DNA of 64,000 nucleotides. Origin: Myrmaecium sp. VS I D KN 1. Its lineage: Eukaryota > Ascomycota > Dothideomycetes > Valsariales > Valsariaceae. The stretch covers positions 124,001 through 188,000 of the forward strand of contig JADQAV010000044.1 in assembly GCA_019775845.1 (NCBI GenBank), in the 5' to 3' direction. Numbering within the stretch: position 1 is the stretch's first letter; every line of letters begins with the position of its first letter. This document shows, piece by piece, positions 11,176 through 20,841 of the stretch. The position numbers and the translations under genes were made by a program. Below the pieces are notes generated by a model. It searched no databases. It was not told the origin of the DNA and saw nothing but the letters and a program-made list of their open reading frames with translations.

Positions 11176-11678
11176 ATGTCCACCCCCTCCAGCTCCCACC
11201 TCGGCTCCTTCGTCTTCCCCTCCGCCAACCTCCAGCACTCCTCGGACGAGGACGACGACATCGACTCCCTCCCCTCCTCCAGCACCTCCAGCTCTTCCTT
11301 CTCCGACTTCGACGGCGCCTCCGACGCCGATCGCGAATGGCGGGAGTCTCTCCAACAGCTCGAGCTGTTGCTCACCATGGTACTGGTGCCCTATCTGGGC
11401 AAGTATTTCGGGAGGCGGTGCGCATACTGGGGTAAGTGTTTGCTTATCCCCTTACATTCTCTCTGTATACACCATAAGAGCTGGGCACGTAGTTTCCTCG
11501 GGGCACGGTACAGAGAGGGAGTCGGAGGGTTAGTCTTCGCGCAGGTATAAGTAGACTGACGTCTGGCAATGCAGGATGGGCGAAATTCATGCAATGGAAG
11601 TATCCGGTGGAAGTCGTGGTCAGTAGTCCGGGATATTTCAAGGCGGCTGGCGCGGTAGAGGCTGCGGCTTCTCTGTGA
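11176..11678 (+). CDS. Mim2-like mitochondrial outer-membrane import protein
   Basis: Two exons, 11176-11431 and 11575-11678 (donor GTAAGT, acceptor TGCAG), give 119 residues. The N-terminal half is acidic and Ser-rich (SSDEDDDIDSLPSSSTSSSS). A probable single membrane helix follows (QLELLLTMVLVPYLGKYFGR), then AYWGWAKFMQWKYPVEVVV and a short Ala-rich tail. An acidic cytosolic head, one membrane anchor and the LGKYFGRR-aromatic segment fit fungal Mim2. With Mim1, Mim2 forms the MIM complex that inserts helical outer-membrane proteins, including Tom receptor subunits. I assign it from memory of the family pattern, so another small outer-membrane protein is possible. An in-frame ATG at 11041 exists, but the context CAACCATGTC at 11176 and the acidic start favour the shorter form. 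Confidence 0.7.
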
Positions 11679-12681
11679 GCGTGAGAGGAAGAGAGAGAGA
11701 TACATGGAGTATAGGGAGACGTAATGCACCACGCTCATATACCGCTATCACACGCGGAGGAGCCGCTTACGAGAACAACGTCTCATCGTCCATGGACTAT
11801 CGAAAGCGACAACGCTCGAGCAAAACCAAGCACGACCGCGTAGCACTCCAATCGACTGAACAGGAGTCAAAAAATGAACAGCATCGCGAAGTCACGGGTT
11901 GTCGTCACGAGCCGCTTAAGCAGCCACCTATCGGAAGAGGAAGAAAAAGGAGAGGGGTTTGGCGTACGCATCCACGGGAAAACCATGAGCTTCTTGTTCT
12001 TAAGCGTTCCTTTCTAAACACAAAAAGGACCGGTTGGCGGCTATCGTTTCTCCTGCCTGTAAATATCTCTTGTTTCTTATGGTCGAAAAGGGGGGAGGGC
12101 GTCGTCCCCTTGACGAAATACCTCGCTATGACTTATTCTTATGCTTACTTCTTTTTCTTTTGCTAGGGTTTACACGATTATAGAGACTATACAGCGCTTT
12201 ATTCTTTTCCTTTTATTTCACTGAAGGACCAATTGAGCATTAAGATACGGAGGGTAAAAAGGAAGAGACCGCTCGTTTCGACTCATAACCTACAAGGCAT
12301 ACATACATTAGTACATCGTCCTGCGTAACCAAAACGCTTTTCGTGGAAGGACCTACGCACATCCTGTACGGGCGTCCGTCGCCGCGCGGCGCGAGGAGAA
12401 CCTGGTGCTTGCTCGATATGAAAGAAGAGAACGACTCGGGAGGCAGTAGCAGCGTCGCTGCTACTGCTGCTGCTGCTGCTGCTGAGGTATCATAGCGGAA
12501 GAGGAGGAAAAGGGATTTGGAGAATAGCAGATGGTTCCTGCGTGTCTCTCTCTCCTTCTCCTCCCCAGAAAGCAATCTCGCGAATCGCTCTCTTCCCGGA
12601 CTCATTACCTACTGTACAGGACCGAACGGCAGATGTCCCAACCCCACCTTAGGGTTCAAGATATCCAAGAGAGGAAACATC
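11679..12681. other. Convergent 3' flanks
   Basis: This is the space between the Mim2-like gene (plus) and the SDR gene (minus), both ending here. It holds a CTG/GCT microsatellite at about 12455-12483. The T-rich stretch 12140-12230 may carry 3' processing signals. No gene is supported. Confidence 0.6.
12455..12483. repeat. CTG/GCT microsatellite
   Basis: GCTGCTACTGCTGCTGCTGC-type run in the convergent 3' flanks; not in a recognised coding frame. Confidence 0.8.
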
Positions 12682-13859
12682 CTACCAAGCCGTATGCCCC
12701 CCATCAATCACCAAATTCGAGCCCGTCATAAAGCTACTCGCCCGACTCAACAAAAACAAGCCCGCACTCTTAAACTCCTCCGGCCTCGCCAAGCGGCCCA
12801 GCATATTCTCCCCCTCCCACAACTCCCTCAACCCGGGCACCTCCTCAAAATTCCTCTCCACCATGGGCGTCACAATATGCCCGGGACTCAAACAATTGAC
12901 GCGAATGCCACCGGTACCATCCTCCTTCACGCGTCCCCACTCCATGGCGAGGTTGCGCGCGAGCTGAATCACCCCGGCCTTGCTGGCGTTGTAGACGGGG
13001 CAGAGCAACCCTTTGTTGGCGACGAGCCCGCTCATGCTGCCGATGAGGCAGATGCTGCCCCCGTGCGTCCGGTGCTTGAACATCTGCCGCGCGACCGCGG
13101 TCGCGGTTTGCAGCACCCCGGTCAGGTTGACGGCGAGCATGGCTTGGGCGTCGTCGGCGCGGTATTCGTGCGCTGGGCAGAGTTGTTGGATGCCCGCGGC
13201 TGTGGAGGGGGGGAGGGAGGGTGGTTAGTATGGGAGGGAGGGAGGAAGGGGAGGGGGGCTACGACGCACCTGCGATTGCCCCGTCGAGACGCTGGTACGT
13301 GTCACCGATCCGCCCGATCACGCTGTCGAGGTTCTCCGCGTCCGTCACGTCGACTTGATTGTAGTGCAGCTCGCCGCCGAACTCCGGGCGGACGCGCGCC
13401 TTGGCTTCTTGGAAGTGGTCGTCGGGCTCTGGGAGCCGGTCCAGACACCATACTGCAGGGAGGTTTCTGATGTTAGCGGCGCGAACGCTGTTCGGGGGGA
13501 AGCTGTTCAGTGCGGATTTACGTACCCTTCCCGCCGGCTTCAACCAACGCCTCCGCCATGGCTAAGCCCAGCCCCCGCGCTCCGCCCGTGACCACGTACA
13601 CCCCGCCTTTCAGATCGAAATCCATGAATCGCTCGCTGCCGACCCGTTCTTCGGGCGTGTGGGCGGGCTTGGTGCTCATGCACCGTTGGTGGGAGGTGGA
13701 GGAGGGGGACGAGGCTGAGGCGAGGCTGATGGCAGGACGCACCGCCGACGATGAGAGCCTACTCCCTCGTAACACAGCGCCGCGGAGGCCGGGTGTGCGT
13801 GTGGAGAGCTTAGGGATGGATTTCGCTGCTGCGAGAGCAGTTGGGCGGAGAGATGCCAT
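12682..13859 (-). CDS. Short-chain dehydrogenase/reductase with mitochondrial-type presequence
   Basis: Three exons, 13859-13526, 13452-13270 and 13199-12682, give 344 residues. The Rossmann cofactor motif TGGARGLG lies near residue 92. The downstream AIAAAG segment replaces the usual NNAG. The catalytic Ser (IGSMSG) and YNASK (Tyr/Lys) follow, and the end is FMTGSNLVIDGGHTAW. Overall it resembles the sorbose/mannitol/arabinitol-type NADP(H) reductases, but the sugar or ketone substrate cannot be read from sequence. The first 65 or so residues are Arg/Ser/Ala-rich with no acid until about residue 70 (MASLRPTALAAAKSIPKLST), as expected for import into mitochondria. The family is normally about 260-280 residues, so the presequence accounts for the extra length. 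Confidence 0.9.
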
Positions 13860-14088
13860 TGTGGAGGAGAAAATATGTGAAATGGGGTATTAAGTTAATT
13901 GGCAAAGGCGGAAAGGTGAGATATGGAGGATGACAGGAGGGAAGCGTAGAAAGTCAGAAGGGAGTATCGATGACGGAGTGAAAGGGGTTATATAGTTAGT
14001 AGCTGAGCCGACTTCAAGAAAACGGCTGTCCGTCTTCAAGACCACGATGTCCACATGAAGGGTCCTCCGCCATCCCAACGTTGCATGC

Positions 14089-14102
14089 GCGTGTGTGTGT
14101 GT
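14089..14102. repeat. GT dinucleotide run
   Basis: CGTGTGTGTGTGTC in the SDR upstream region. Confidence 0.75.
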
Positions 14103-15170
14103 CAGGGCCGGTGATGTAATGGTGGCTCATGGCGGAGCGCCGCGATGTGACGCAGCAGGATGGAGAATAGGCGGATCTCTCACCTCACACGAAGGATGAA
14201 CACACGCGAAAAGAAAAAATGGAGGAGCAAGCCACTTCCCTCTTCTGCGGGGATGGGTTGGGAAGGACGCGCCCATGCCGCAGATCTTTTACGGGGAGAA
14301 GCATGGATGGCTCACGATGGATGGGCGAGGCTGATGTCAGGCTTGTGTGGCTCTCTCACTCTCTCTCCAAGGCCGTTTCGAATGCCTCTTGCTACCTACC
14401 TATTCGCCTTTTGTGCATTGCGCTGCTTGCTATGCATGCGGGATGGGATCATCGTGAGTTGCGCGGTTCTGAGATTCAAACGTGCTTCAAGGATTGAAAG
14501 AAAGGGAGTGAAGTGTCCCAAGAACCGGGCTCCCCGGATCGTATCAGGATGAAATGGAAATCGCAGTTCTCAACTGGATCCATACTCCGTAGCCGCATCA
14601 GGGGGTGGAGGAGAGCAGAGCAGGGGCAACCGAAACGCGTATCCCCCGGTTCTGCACCGCCGCCGACATGGGGAAAGAAAGATCCTGGGCTGCTCGAACC
14701 GAGCTTCCCCTAGCTGGAGTAGTCCCGGATGAAGAAGGGCTAAAAAAGAAAAAGCGGAGAAGCCAAACACCTTCAACCATCCTTCTGACGTCTCACGATG
14801 GTAATGCGGTTTGCGGTTTTCCAGCGTGGAGGCAAGAGGGCAGGAAAAACTGGGAGAGAAAAAATTTACTATATTCCCACTTTTCCTTACCAACAGCGTT
14901 GCCGGCGTTGCCGTCCGAACCAACAATCTGACTGCACCTGCGCTCTTGTGGTTGTTAACAAGAAGTTTGGTGGTTGCATTGACATCATATCGGCTCTCCA
15001 AAGCGGAAGTGAATCCCCCCGCGCCCATTCTCAGGGACGAGGAAGACGTGGAGAATCAATCCCAGCACGTCTTGGTCCGGAGCGGAGAGAATTTTTTCTC
15101 CTTTTTTCCTGTGGAGTTTTATGTGGAGGGTGAGATGAGATATATGCATATCTCAATGCCGCCACAACCC

Positions 15171-15190
15171 GGCTGGCTGGCTGGCTGGCC
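15171..15190. repeat. GGCT tetranucleotide repeat
   Basis: About five GGCT units 3' of the Air-like gene. Confidence 0.8.
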
Positions 15191-15718
15191 GTGTTGGGAT
15201 CCCGGTTGCCGGTTTCCTCCCCTCCGCGGAAGAGGGGGTAGAGCAGAGAGTGATATTGGATTGTGGCTGCTGAGGCTGCATGCTGTTCCGATATCCATTC
15301 ATGTCCTCGACTGTGAATGAAGAACCTATACCTATTCCCTCCACATCGTGATCACGCTCCCCTTCATCATAGAGCTCTGTTCGCTCCACAACCGGCCCAT
15401 CAAACCGACAAGCAAAGCCTCAAACCCATCTACCACGACCACGATCCCAAAAGAAGAAAGACGCATATACCGCTCTACACCAGCAGAAAAAGCAGCGTTT
15501 GATATAAGTAAAAGTTTACCTCCACGGGTATCTATCCCTTCTAGAGAAACTATATCTATCCCCACGCCAGCAAGCAAGTAAGCAAGCAAGCAAAGCAAGC
15601 TGCAAAGATCCACCAACCACGCATCCTTAAGCACGCAGTCACCATGCCAAATCATCCTCTCATCCCAGCCTAAAGAAAAATCTCCCCTGAAGTGTTTACT
15701 TGGCAGCAAGTGATCCCC

Positions 15719-18109
15719 TCAATTCCTCCCCCTCCCCCTCCCTCCCCGTCCACCACCCCCCCGACTCACCCCTCCACCGCGTCCGCGTCCCCGTCCCTGC
15801 TTCCCCCCACCACCACCCAGCACCCTCCCACCCCCCATCTCAGACGGCGGCGGCTTCCTCGGCAACGACGACGGCTGCGGCGGAGGCGGAGGCCACGCAT
15901 CACTCCGCCCGCCTCCCCGTCCACCCCCTCTTCCCCGTCCACCACGTCCCCCCCGACCGCCTCGACCCGGCGGCGGAGCACCAGAAGGCGGCGGTTCATT
16001 CGGCAGCGGCGGCTGGAAATGTCGGTCTCTGTATCCGCTTCGCGTACCCACGGGACTCCGGCTGCGGCTCCGCGACGTCTCGCGGTAGGATATGAGATGC
16101 CGGTCGTTCCGCGTCGGCGGCATGGGTGCGCCGTTGTTGTTTGGCCTGCGCGACGACGAGGATGGTCGTTCTTCGTTCCGACGGTTGCGGTGGGTGTTGA
16201 GGAGGTACTGTTGATTTTGCTGGTTGCGCTGGACGCGGGCGCGGCCGAGGAAGGTGATTTCATCGTCCTTGTCCTCCTCGTTGCCGTCGGAGGAGGAGGC
16301 GGAGGAGATGGAGATGTGCTCGTGCTCGTCGTTGTGATGCGACTTGGCGGTGCCGCGGATGGACATGCCGATGCCGTCACCGTTCGCCGGAGGGGCCGCG
16401 GGGTCGATGTATTTCTGCGCTTCCTTCTCGGACAACGTGTCCACGACGACGGTCTCGTGGGTGCGGTTGCGGCTGGGACAGTCGTGGCCCCAGTGCTTGC
16501 CGGAGCCGCAGGCGTAGCAGCTTTTGTCCAGGTGTGGCACTTTCCGCAGGTGCTCGACGTGCTCGGCGAAGAAGGTTCGCCAGATGTGGGAGCAGTTCTT
16601 CTCCAGGTGGCCGGTCTGGTTGCAGAGCACGCAGCGGTTCTGATCGTGGAGGGCGGCGAGTTTGGAGGTGCAGGAGGATGCGGCGTGACCTGGTTCGAGG
16701 CAGCGTGAGCACTTTTGTCGCGTTGGGCAGAAGTTGCTGAAGTGGTGGTCGGAGGTGTGGCAGTGTTGGCACTGCCGGGCCGGGCAGGTTTCCACCATGT
16801 GCCCGTCCTGCGAGCAGACCATGCAGCGGCAGGGATCCATGTCGTCGCTGCGGTACCAGTAGAGTGTCTGAAGCTCGCGCTCTTCCACAGTCAGCTGAGA
16901 CAGTTTCGAGCGCGGCTCTCTCGTTTCAGCGAAGGGGATATCGACGCCGGGCACCAGCTCTTCCGCCGGTGCGTCGTCGATCGCTAAGCCTTCGACCACT
17001 GCAGGCGGCATCTCTGGAATGGGAGCGTTTCTTCGCGCCTCCTTCTCTTCCATTGCCTTCTTTTTCCTCTCCGCCCGCAGCGCTTTCTTTTGCTTCTTCG
17101 TAAGAACCTTCTCACCCGCAAGATCATCCATCGCCGTGAGCAGCTCCTCGGCCTCCTTTTTCTGCGGGCCGAACTTGCTGAGCCGCTCCTCAAGATAGGC
17201 CCGATAAAACACCTTGTTATTTCCCCACGTCCCCTTCCCATCAAGCACGGCGGGATCCGCTACCCGCTCCACCTTGACCGTCCTCGCTTTCTTCTTCGTC
17301 CGCACCGGGTCCGTCGGCAGCGCGGCCAGCGCCGCCTTCGTCCGCGCATCGTCCTCGTAGTAGAACAGCGCCTTCCACATCCCCTCCGCGCTCGTGTTGA
17401 AGAACCCCACGAGCCCGTCGCTGGCGCGCTTCGCGACTCGCGTGTAGATGGTGCGTTTGGCTGCGTCCGGCACTCCGGTGGCCCCCTCAGGCCCGCCCGA
17501 AAGCACCGTGATCATCAACGGCCGCGGAGCCTTTGGTCGGGTGTCCCACGTCAACGAGGCGATCCGGTCGGCGGACTCCTTCAGCGCGCGGACTCGCTCT
17601 TCCAAATCGCCTTGAGCATTGCTTCTGAGAGCTTGGGCTGGGGCTTTGCTCGCCTCGGCAGTGCTTGCCGGCGCAGGCTCATATTCCGACTCGTTGCTCG
17701 ACTCCGCGTCCTTCGCCGCTTCAGACGCATTCCCATCCAGCCCAGTGTAGTCGATATTGGTATGCATGCTATTATCGCCACCGCCCTCCGATTCGTCGTC
17801 GTCCGTCTCCCCAGGCACAAAGCTATCCGACAGCTCTCCGGAGGACACTGAGCTCGATCTGGCGCGCGGCGGAGGGGCAGTCGGCTGCTGCGGGTCTGCG
17901 GTCCCGGCATCGACGAACGGATCCAGACTGTCGTTGTTGTCCACCAGCGAAACTTCCGTGACGTCTTCTTCGTTGTTCCTCGGGCGCTTCACCTCGGGGC
18001 TTGAGTCTCGGGAGTGGTCGCTGCGGGCGCTGAGGTCGGCTTCTTCCCGCTGTCTTTTGCGCCCCAGCGACGCTGTGCGGGAGTCGGTTTCGTCCGCAGA
18101 GTCGGCCAT
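15719..18109 (-). CDS. Air1/Air2-like zinc-knuckle protein (TRAMP subunit type)
   Basis: A single exon of 796 residues. Five CCHC zinc knuckles lie at about residues 428-550: CMVCSQDGHMVETC, CQHC..HHFSNFC, CSRCLEPGHAASSC, CVLCNQTGHLEKNC and CYACGSGKHWGHDC. The spacer after knuckle 4 has the Air signature IWRTFF. Yeast Air1/Air2 bind RNA and link Trf4/5 and Mtr4 in the TRAMP complex, which tags nuclear RNAs for the exosome. The protein is about twice the length of yeast Air. The extra sequence is an acidic, Ser-rich N-terminal region (to about 200), a coiled, Lys-rich middle (KKQKKALRAERKKKAMEEKE) and a C-terminal Arg/Gly/Pro tail (GRGGRGGRGGRGRGGGRGGG) typical of RNA-binding RGG regions. It is divergent from the Nop13-like gene, 290 bases away. 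Confidence 0.88.
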   Translation of the reverse strand: MADSADETDSRTASLGRKRQREEADLSARSDHSRDSSPEVKRPRNNEEDVTEVSLVDNNDSLDPFVDAGTADPQQPTAPPPRARSSSVSSGELSDSFVPGETDDDESEGGGDNSMHTNIDYTGLDGNASEAAKDAESSNESEYEPAPASTAEASKAPAQALRSNAQGDLEERVRALKESADRIASLTWDTRPKAPRPLMITVLSGGPEGATGVPDAAKRTIYTRVAKRASDGLVGFFNTSAEGMWKALFYYEDDARTKAALAALPTDPVRTKKKARTVKVERVADPAVLDGKGTWGNNKVFYRAYLEERLSKFGPQKKEAEELLTAMDDLAGEKVLTKKQKKALRAERKKKAMEEKEARRNAPIPEMPPAVVEGLAIDDAPAEELVPGVDIPFAETREPRSKLSQLTVEERELQTLYWYRSDDMDPCRCMVCSQDGHMVETCPARQCQHCHTSDHHFSNFCPTRQKCSRCLEPGHAASSCTSKLAALHDQNRCVLCNQTGHLEKNCSHIWRTFFAEHVEHLRKVPHLDKSCYACGSGKHWGHDCPSRNRTHETVVVDTLSEKEAQKYIDPAAPPANGDGIGMSIRGTAKSHHNDEHEHISISSASSSDGNEEDKDDEITFLGRARVQRNQQNQQYLLNTHRNRRNEERPSSSSRRPNNNGAPMPPTRNDRHLISYRETSRSRSRSPVGTRSGYRDRHFQPPLPNEPPPSGAPPPGRGGRGGRGGRGRGGGRGGGRSDAWPPPPPQPSSLPRKPPPSEMGGGRVLGGGGGKQGRGRGRGGGVSRGGGGRGGRGRGRN

Positions 18110-18399
18110 TTTGCAACGTGGCGTCGCAGACGTGCCGTTGACTCGAAGTTTGATGATCCGTGGGGCTGGACGGGAGCCGAAGAAGTCCTAGAAGGAGTCG
18201 TGGACACACGACCTGCGGTTCGGCTACGCCGTGGAAAGCTTGCCGTCTGATGGTTCGCGACGTTTGGGGACAAAAAATCGCGAGGCACGAGCAGGGTTCG
18301 GTTAAATGCCGGGAGGCAGGGAGCTCCACAAAAAAGTTCAACACCCTGCGACACCTGAGAACTGCCTCACCGTTGAGCAACTCATCACCACCAGCAATC
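18110..18399. promoter_or_regulatory. Compact divergent promoter, Air-like / Nop13-like
   Basis: Only 290 bases separate the two start codons, so the core promoters and both leaders must be interleaved. The Nop13-like side has an A-run (near 18271) and a CACC/CATC-rich leader ending CCACCAGCAATCATG. No TATA box stands out. Confidence 0.6.
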
Positions 18400-19821
18400 A
18401 TGTCGGACAACGAATCTGCCGCGAAGGCTGAAAAGAAGCTTAGGAAGGAGAAGAAGGAGAAGAAGGAGAGGGCGGAAAAGAAGGACAAGAAAGAGAAAAA
18501 GGAGAAGAAGGAAAAGAAGGAAAAGAAGCCGAAGGAGGAAAAGTCCACTGAAGAAGCCATCGCCGACTTCGAAATGGAGGACGCCCCCGCCGAGAAGGAC
18601 AAGTCCAGCAAGAAGCGCAAACGCGAGGTGCTGCCTGAAGGCGAAATCGCCATTGACATCAACGCGCCGGAACCTCCATCCAAGAAAGCGCTACGTCGGA
18701 TGAAGAAGGGCAAGCCCATCACCTCCACCGCTCCCAAGGTGGTTGATGAGGAATCGGACTCGGAGGACGAGACGAAAGGCTCGGCCAAGCCTGCCGAGAA
18801 GCCCGCGAAGCGCTCTGAATACGGCATCTGGATCGGCAACCTGCCCTGGAGCGCGACCAAGGAGGCGCTGCGCCAGTTCTTCGTCGAGAAGGGCAACATC
18901 GATGCCGAGCAGATCACGCGCATCAACCTGCCGGCGCCGAAGGACCCCGCGCAGAAGGCGCGGCAGCAGAACAAGGGGTTTGCGTACGTGGATTTTAGCA
19001 ACGAGACGGCGCTGTATGGCGCTATCGCGCTCAGCGAGACGCTGATGGATGGCCGTGCTGTGCTCATTAAGAATGCGAAGAGCTTTGAGGGCCGGCCGGA
19101 TAAGCCGAAGTCGGCGGAGCAGGAGGAGGCGGCGGCGATTGCGAAGGGGGGGAAGCCGCCGAACAAGCGTGTCTTTGTGGGCAATTTGAGCTTTGATGTC
19201 ACGAAGGAAGATCTGGAAGAGCATTTTGGGCAGTGTGGTGAGATCGAGCACGTTCACATGGCTACGTTTGAGGATACTGGGAAATGCAAGGGCTACGCGT
19301 GGGTCACGTTTGCCGATTTGGACGCGGCGAAGTCTGCGGTTGCTGGGTTTATCCAGAAGCCTATCGAGGAGAGCGATGACGAGGAGGAAGAGGAGGAGAA
19401 GGAGAAGGAGCAGGATGGCGAGGTGGACATCACGACCGGCGATGAGGCCGGGGACGCGAAGAAGAAGAAAAAGAAGGGCAAGAAGACCAGGAAGTGGTTC
19501 GTCAACCGTCTCCACGCCCGGCCCCTCCGCTGCGAATTCGCCGAGGACGCCACGACCCGGTACAAGAAGCGCTTTGGCAAGGACGCCCCGTCACACGGTG
19601 CGAACGGGGACGAGGCGCCCATCCAGGAAGTCGACGACGAGAGGGGTGCAGGTGCTCGCAGACACGGCCCTCCGCGGGAGCGGAAGAGCCATGAGCGCGC
19701 GGGCGGCGCTGGACGCAAGGTCGATGCGCGCACGATTCGACCGGGCGCTGCTCTTGCGAATGCCCAGCGGTCGACTGGAGCGATTGTTGAATCTAAGGGT
19801 ACTAAGATCACGTTCGATTGA
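18400..19821 (+). CDS. Nop13-like nucleolar protein with two RRM domains
   Basis: A single exon of 473 residues. The first 50 residues are almost all Lys and Glu (KKEKKERAEKKDKKEKKEKK), then an acidic, Ser-rich linker. RRM1 at about 140-232 has RNP2 IWIGNLPW and RNP1 KGFAYVDF. RRM2 at about 257-335 has RNP2 VFVGNLSF and RNP1 KGYAWVTF. An acidic block (about 327-347) and a Lys block (KKKKKKGKKTRKW) follow, then a conserved short tail RTIRPGAALANAQRSTGAI. This architecture matches yeast Nop13, a nucleolar protein associated with pre-ribosomes; a direct catalytic role is not expected. The start was chosen at the ATG after CCAGCAATC; the frame is open further upstream, but that sequence is promoter-like. 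Confidence 0.88.
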   Translation: MSDNESAAKAEKKLRKEKKEKKERAEKKDKKEKKEKKEKKEKKPKEEKSTEEAIADFEMEDAPAEKDKSSKKRKREVLPEGEIAIDINAPEPPSKKALRRMKKGKPITSTAPKVVDEESDSEDETKGSAKPAEKPAKRSEYGIWIGNLPWSATKEALRQFFVEKGNIDAEQITRINLPAPKDPAQKARQQNKGFAYVDFSNETALYGAIALSETLMDGRAVLIKNAKSFEGRPDKPKSAEQEEAAAIAKGGKPPNKRVFVGNLSFDVTKEDLEEHFGQCGEIEHVHMATFEDTGKCKGYAWVTFADLDAAKSAVAGFIQKPIEESDDEEEEEEKEKEQDGEVDITTGDEAGDAKKKKKKGKKTRKWFVNRLHARPLRCEFAEDATTRYKKRFGKDAPSHGANGDEAPIQEVDDERGAGARRHGPPRERKSHERAGGAGRKVDARTIRPGAALANAQRSTGAIVESKGTKITFD

Positions 19822-20841
19822 TTGGGTCACCGCGACACACCGTTCGTCGGTTGCCACCGGGAGGAGTCATGGCGTTGAAGGAGATGTGTATATAGTGCGG
19901 ATATCTCCCGTGAATCTTGTGCTTCTTCTTGCAACTTTCGACTTCGGCTTGTTCTTTCCTCCGTGATTGATTGCTGAGAGATGGGGTTATGGGCTTCATC
20001 TCTGGTGACGACGATGCGAGTACGCGTGTATGTACGAATGCAGGATCCCTAACAGGACGATTTCAACGGGACTTTCAGAAGGTTCCCTCGGGAAGAGACG
20101 AGTCAATTGCGGTGATCTGGACTTCGAGGTTACTCGCCTGTTTGGCCGTCATTCTTCGTGGCTGGCTACCGCATCACTCACTTCTCGCTATACCGTGCAG
20201 AATGGATGAGGACGATTCCACATTTAAGGTGAGCAGAACATTAAATACTTGTTTCAGGCGATGCATGCAGTCATCCTCGGCACTGCCGCACGAGAGGTGA
20301 GATTATCCGCAAGCACAGCCAACTGTTCCCCCACACAGCCTCCCGTCTCACCCTCTGTCGGAAGCGATGGGGGCGGTTCCGGTGACTCCTCCGCCGGCTG
20401 CACTTCGCACTTAGCCCTACGGCCGGCCTCTCGCTGCCGCCAATGAAACGGCTGGGAATGCCGGCCAAGACACACGAAAAGACGGAAGGCCCCCACAATC
20501 CCAGCAGCGCCCTCCGGCGTCCAGGGTGCGGTGTCTCCTTTCGGTGTCCCGTTTGAGTGGTGGTGTCCATTTTCAGAGCCCGGCGGGACATCCGACCTCG
20601 AGAGTCAGGTCGAGGGTTATAACTCAGTATTCTCACCCACCTCCGCCCCAGGCACGCACCGCACTCTCCCTTTTCTCCATTCCTATCGAACCTCGCCAGC
20701 CAGCGCTCCTCCAGGCCGTTTCCCAGCCTGACCTTGCTTTTTCGTGTCTGCAGTGCAGCGGTGACATCTCTTCAACCGCCGAGGAAGCATTGATTTCCTC
20801 GTTCCATCTGGCCCATCGTGATTGAACATCACGGCAAGACC
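19822..20841. other. Intergenic before the half-zinc-cluster gene
   Basis: The first part is the 3' flank of the Nop13-like gene. The rest is the probable promoter and leader of the plus-strand gene at 20842, with a C/T-rich block from about 20630 to 20820. No gene, RNA or repeat is supported. Confidence 0.55.

Larger units (their letters stand above)
13860..15718. other. Intergenic between SDR and Air-like genes
   Basis: The half near 13860 is the SDR upstream region, with a GT repeat at about 14089-14102. The half near 15700 is the 3' flank of the minus-strand Air-like gene, with GGCT repeats at about 15171-15190 and AGCA repeats near 15570-15600. Open frames here are short and show no domains. 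Confidence 0.55.

Noticed and set aside
17823-19202. 459-codon minus-strand frame spanning the Air/Nop13 junction
   Set aside because: It covers one gene in antisense and the other out of frame; Ser/Phe-rich low complexity from the complement of Lys codons.
20818-20841. Start of the half-cluster gene at GTG 20818
   Set aside because: Nuclear fungal genes rarely start at GTG; ATG 20842 lies eight codons later.
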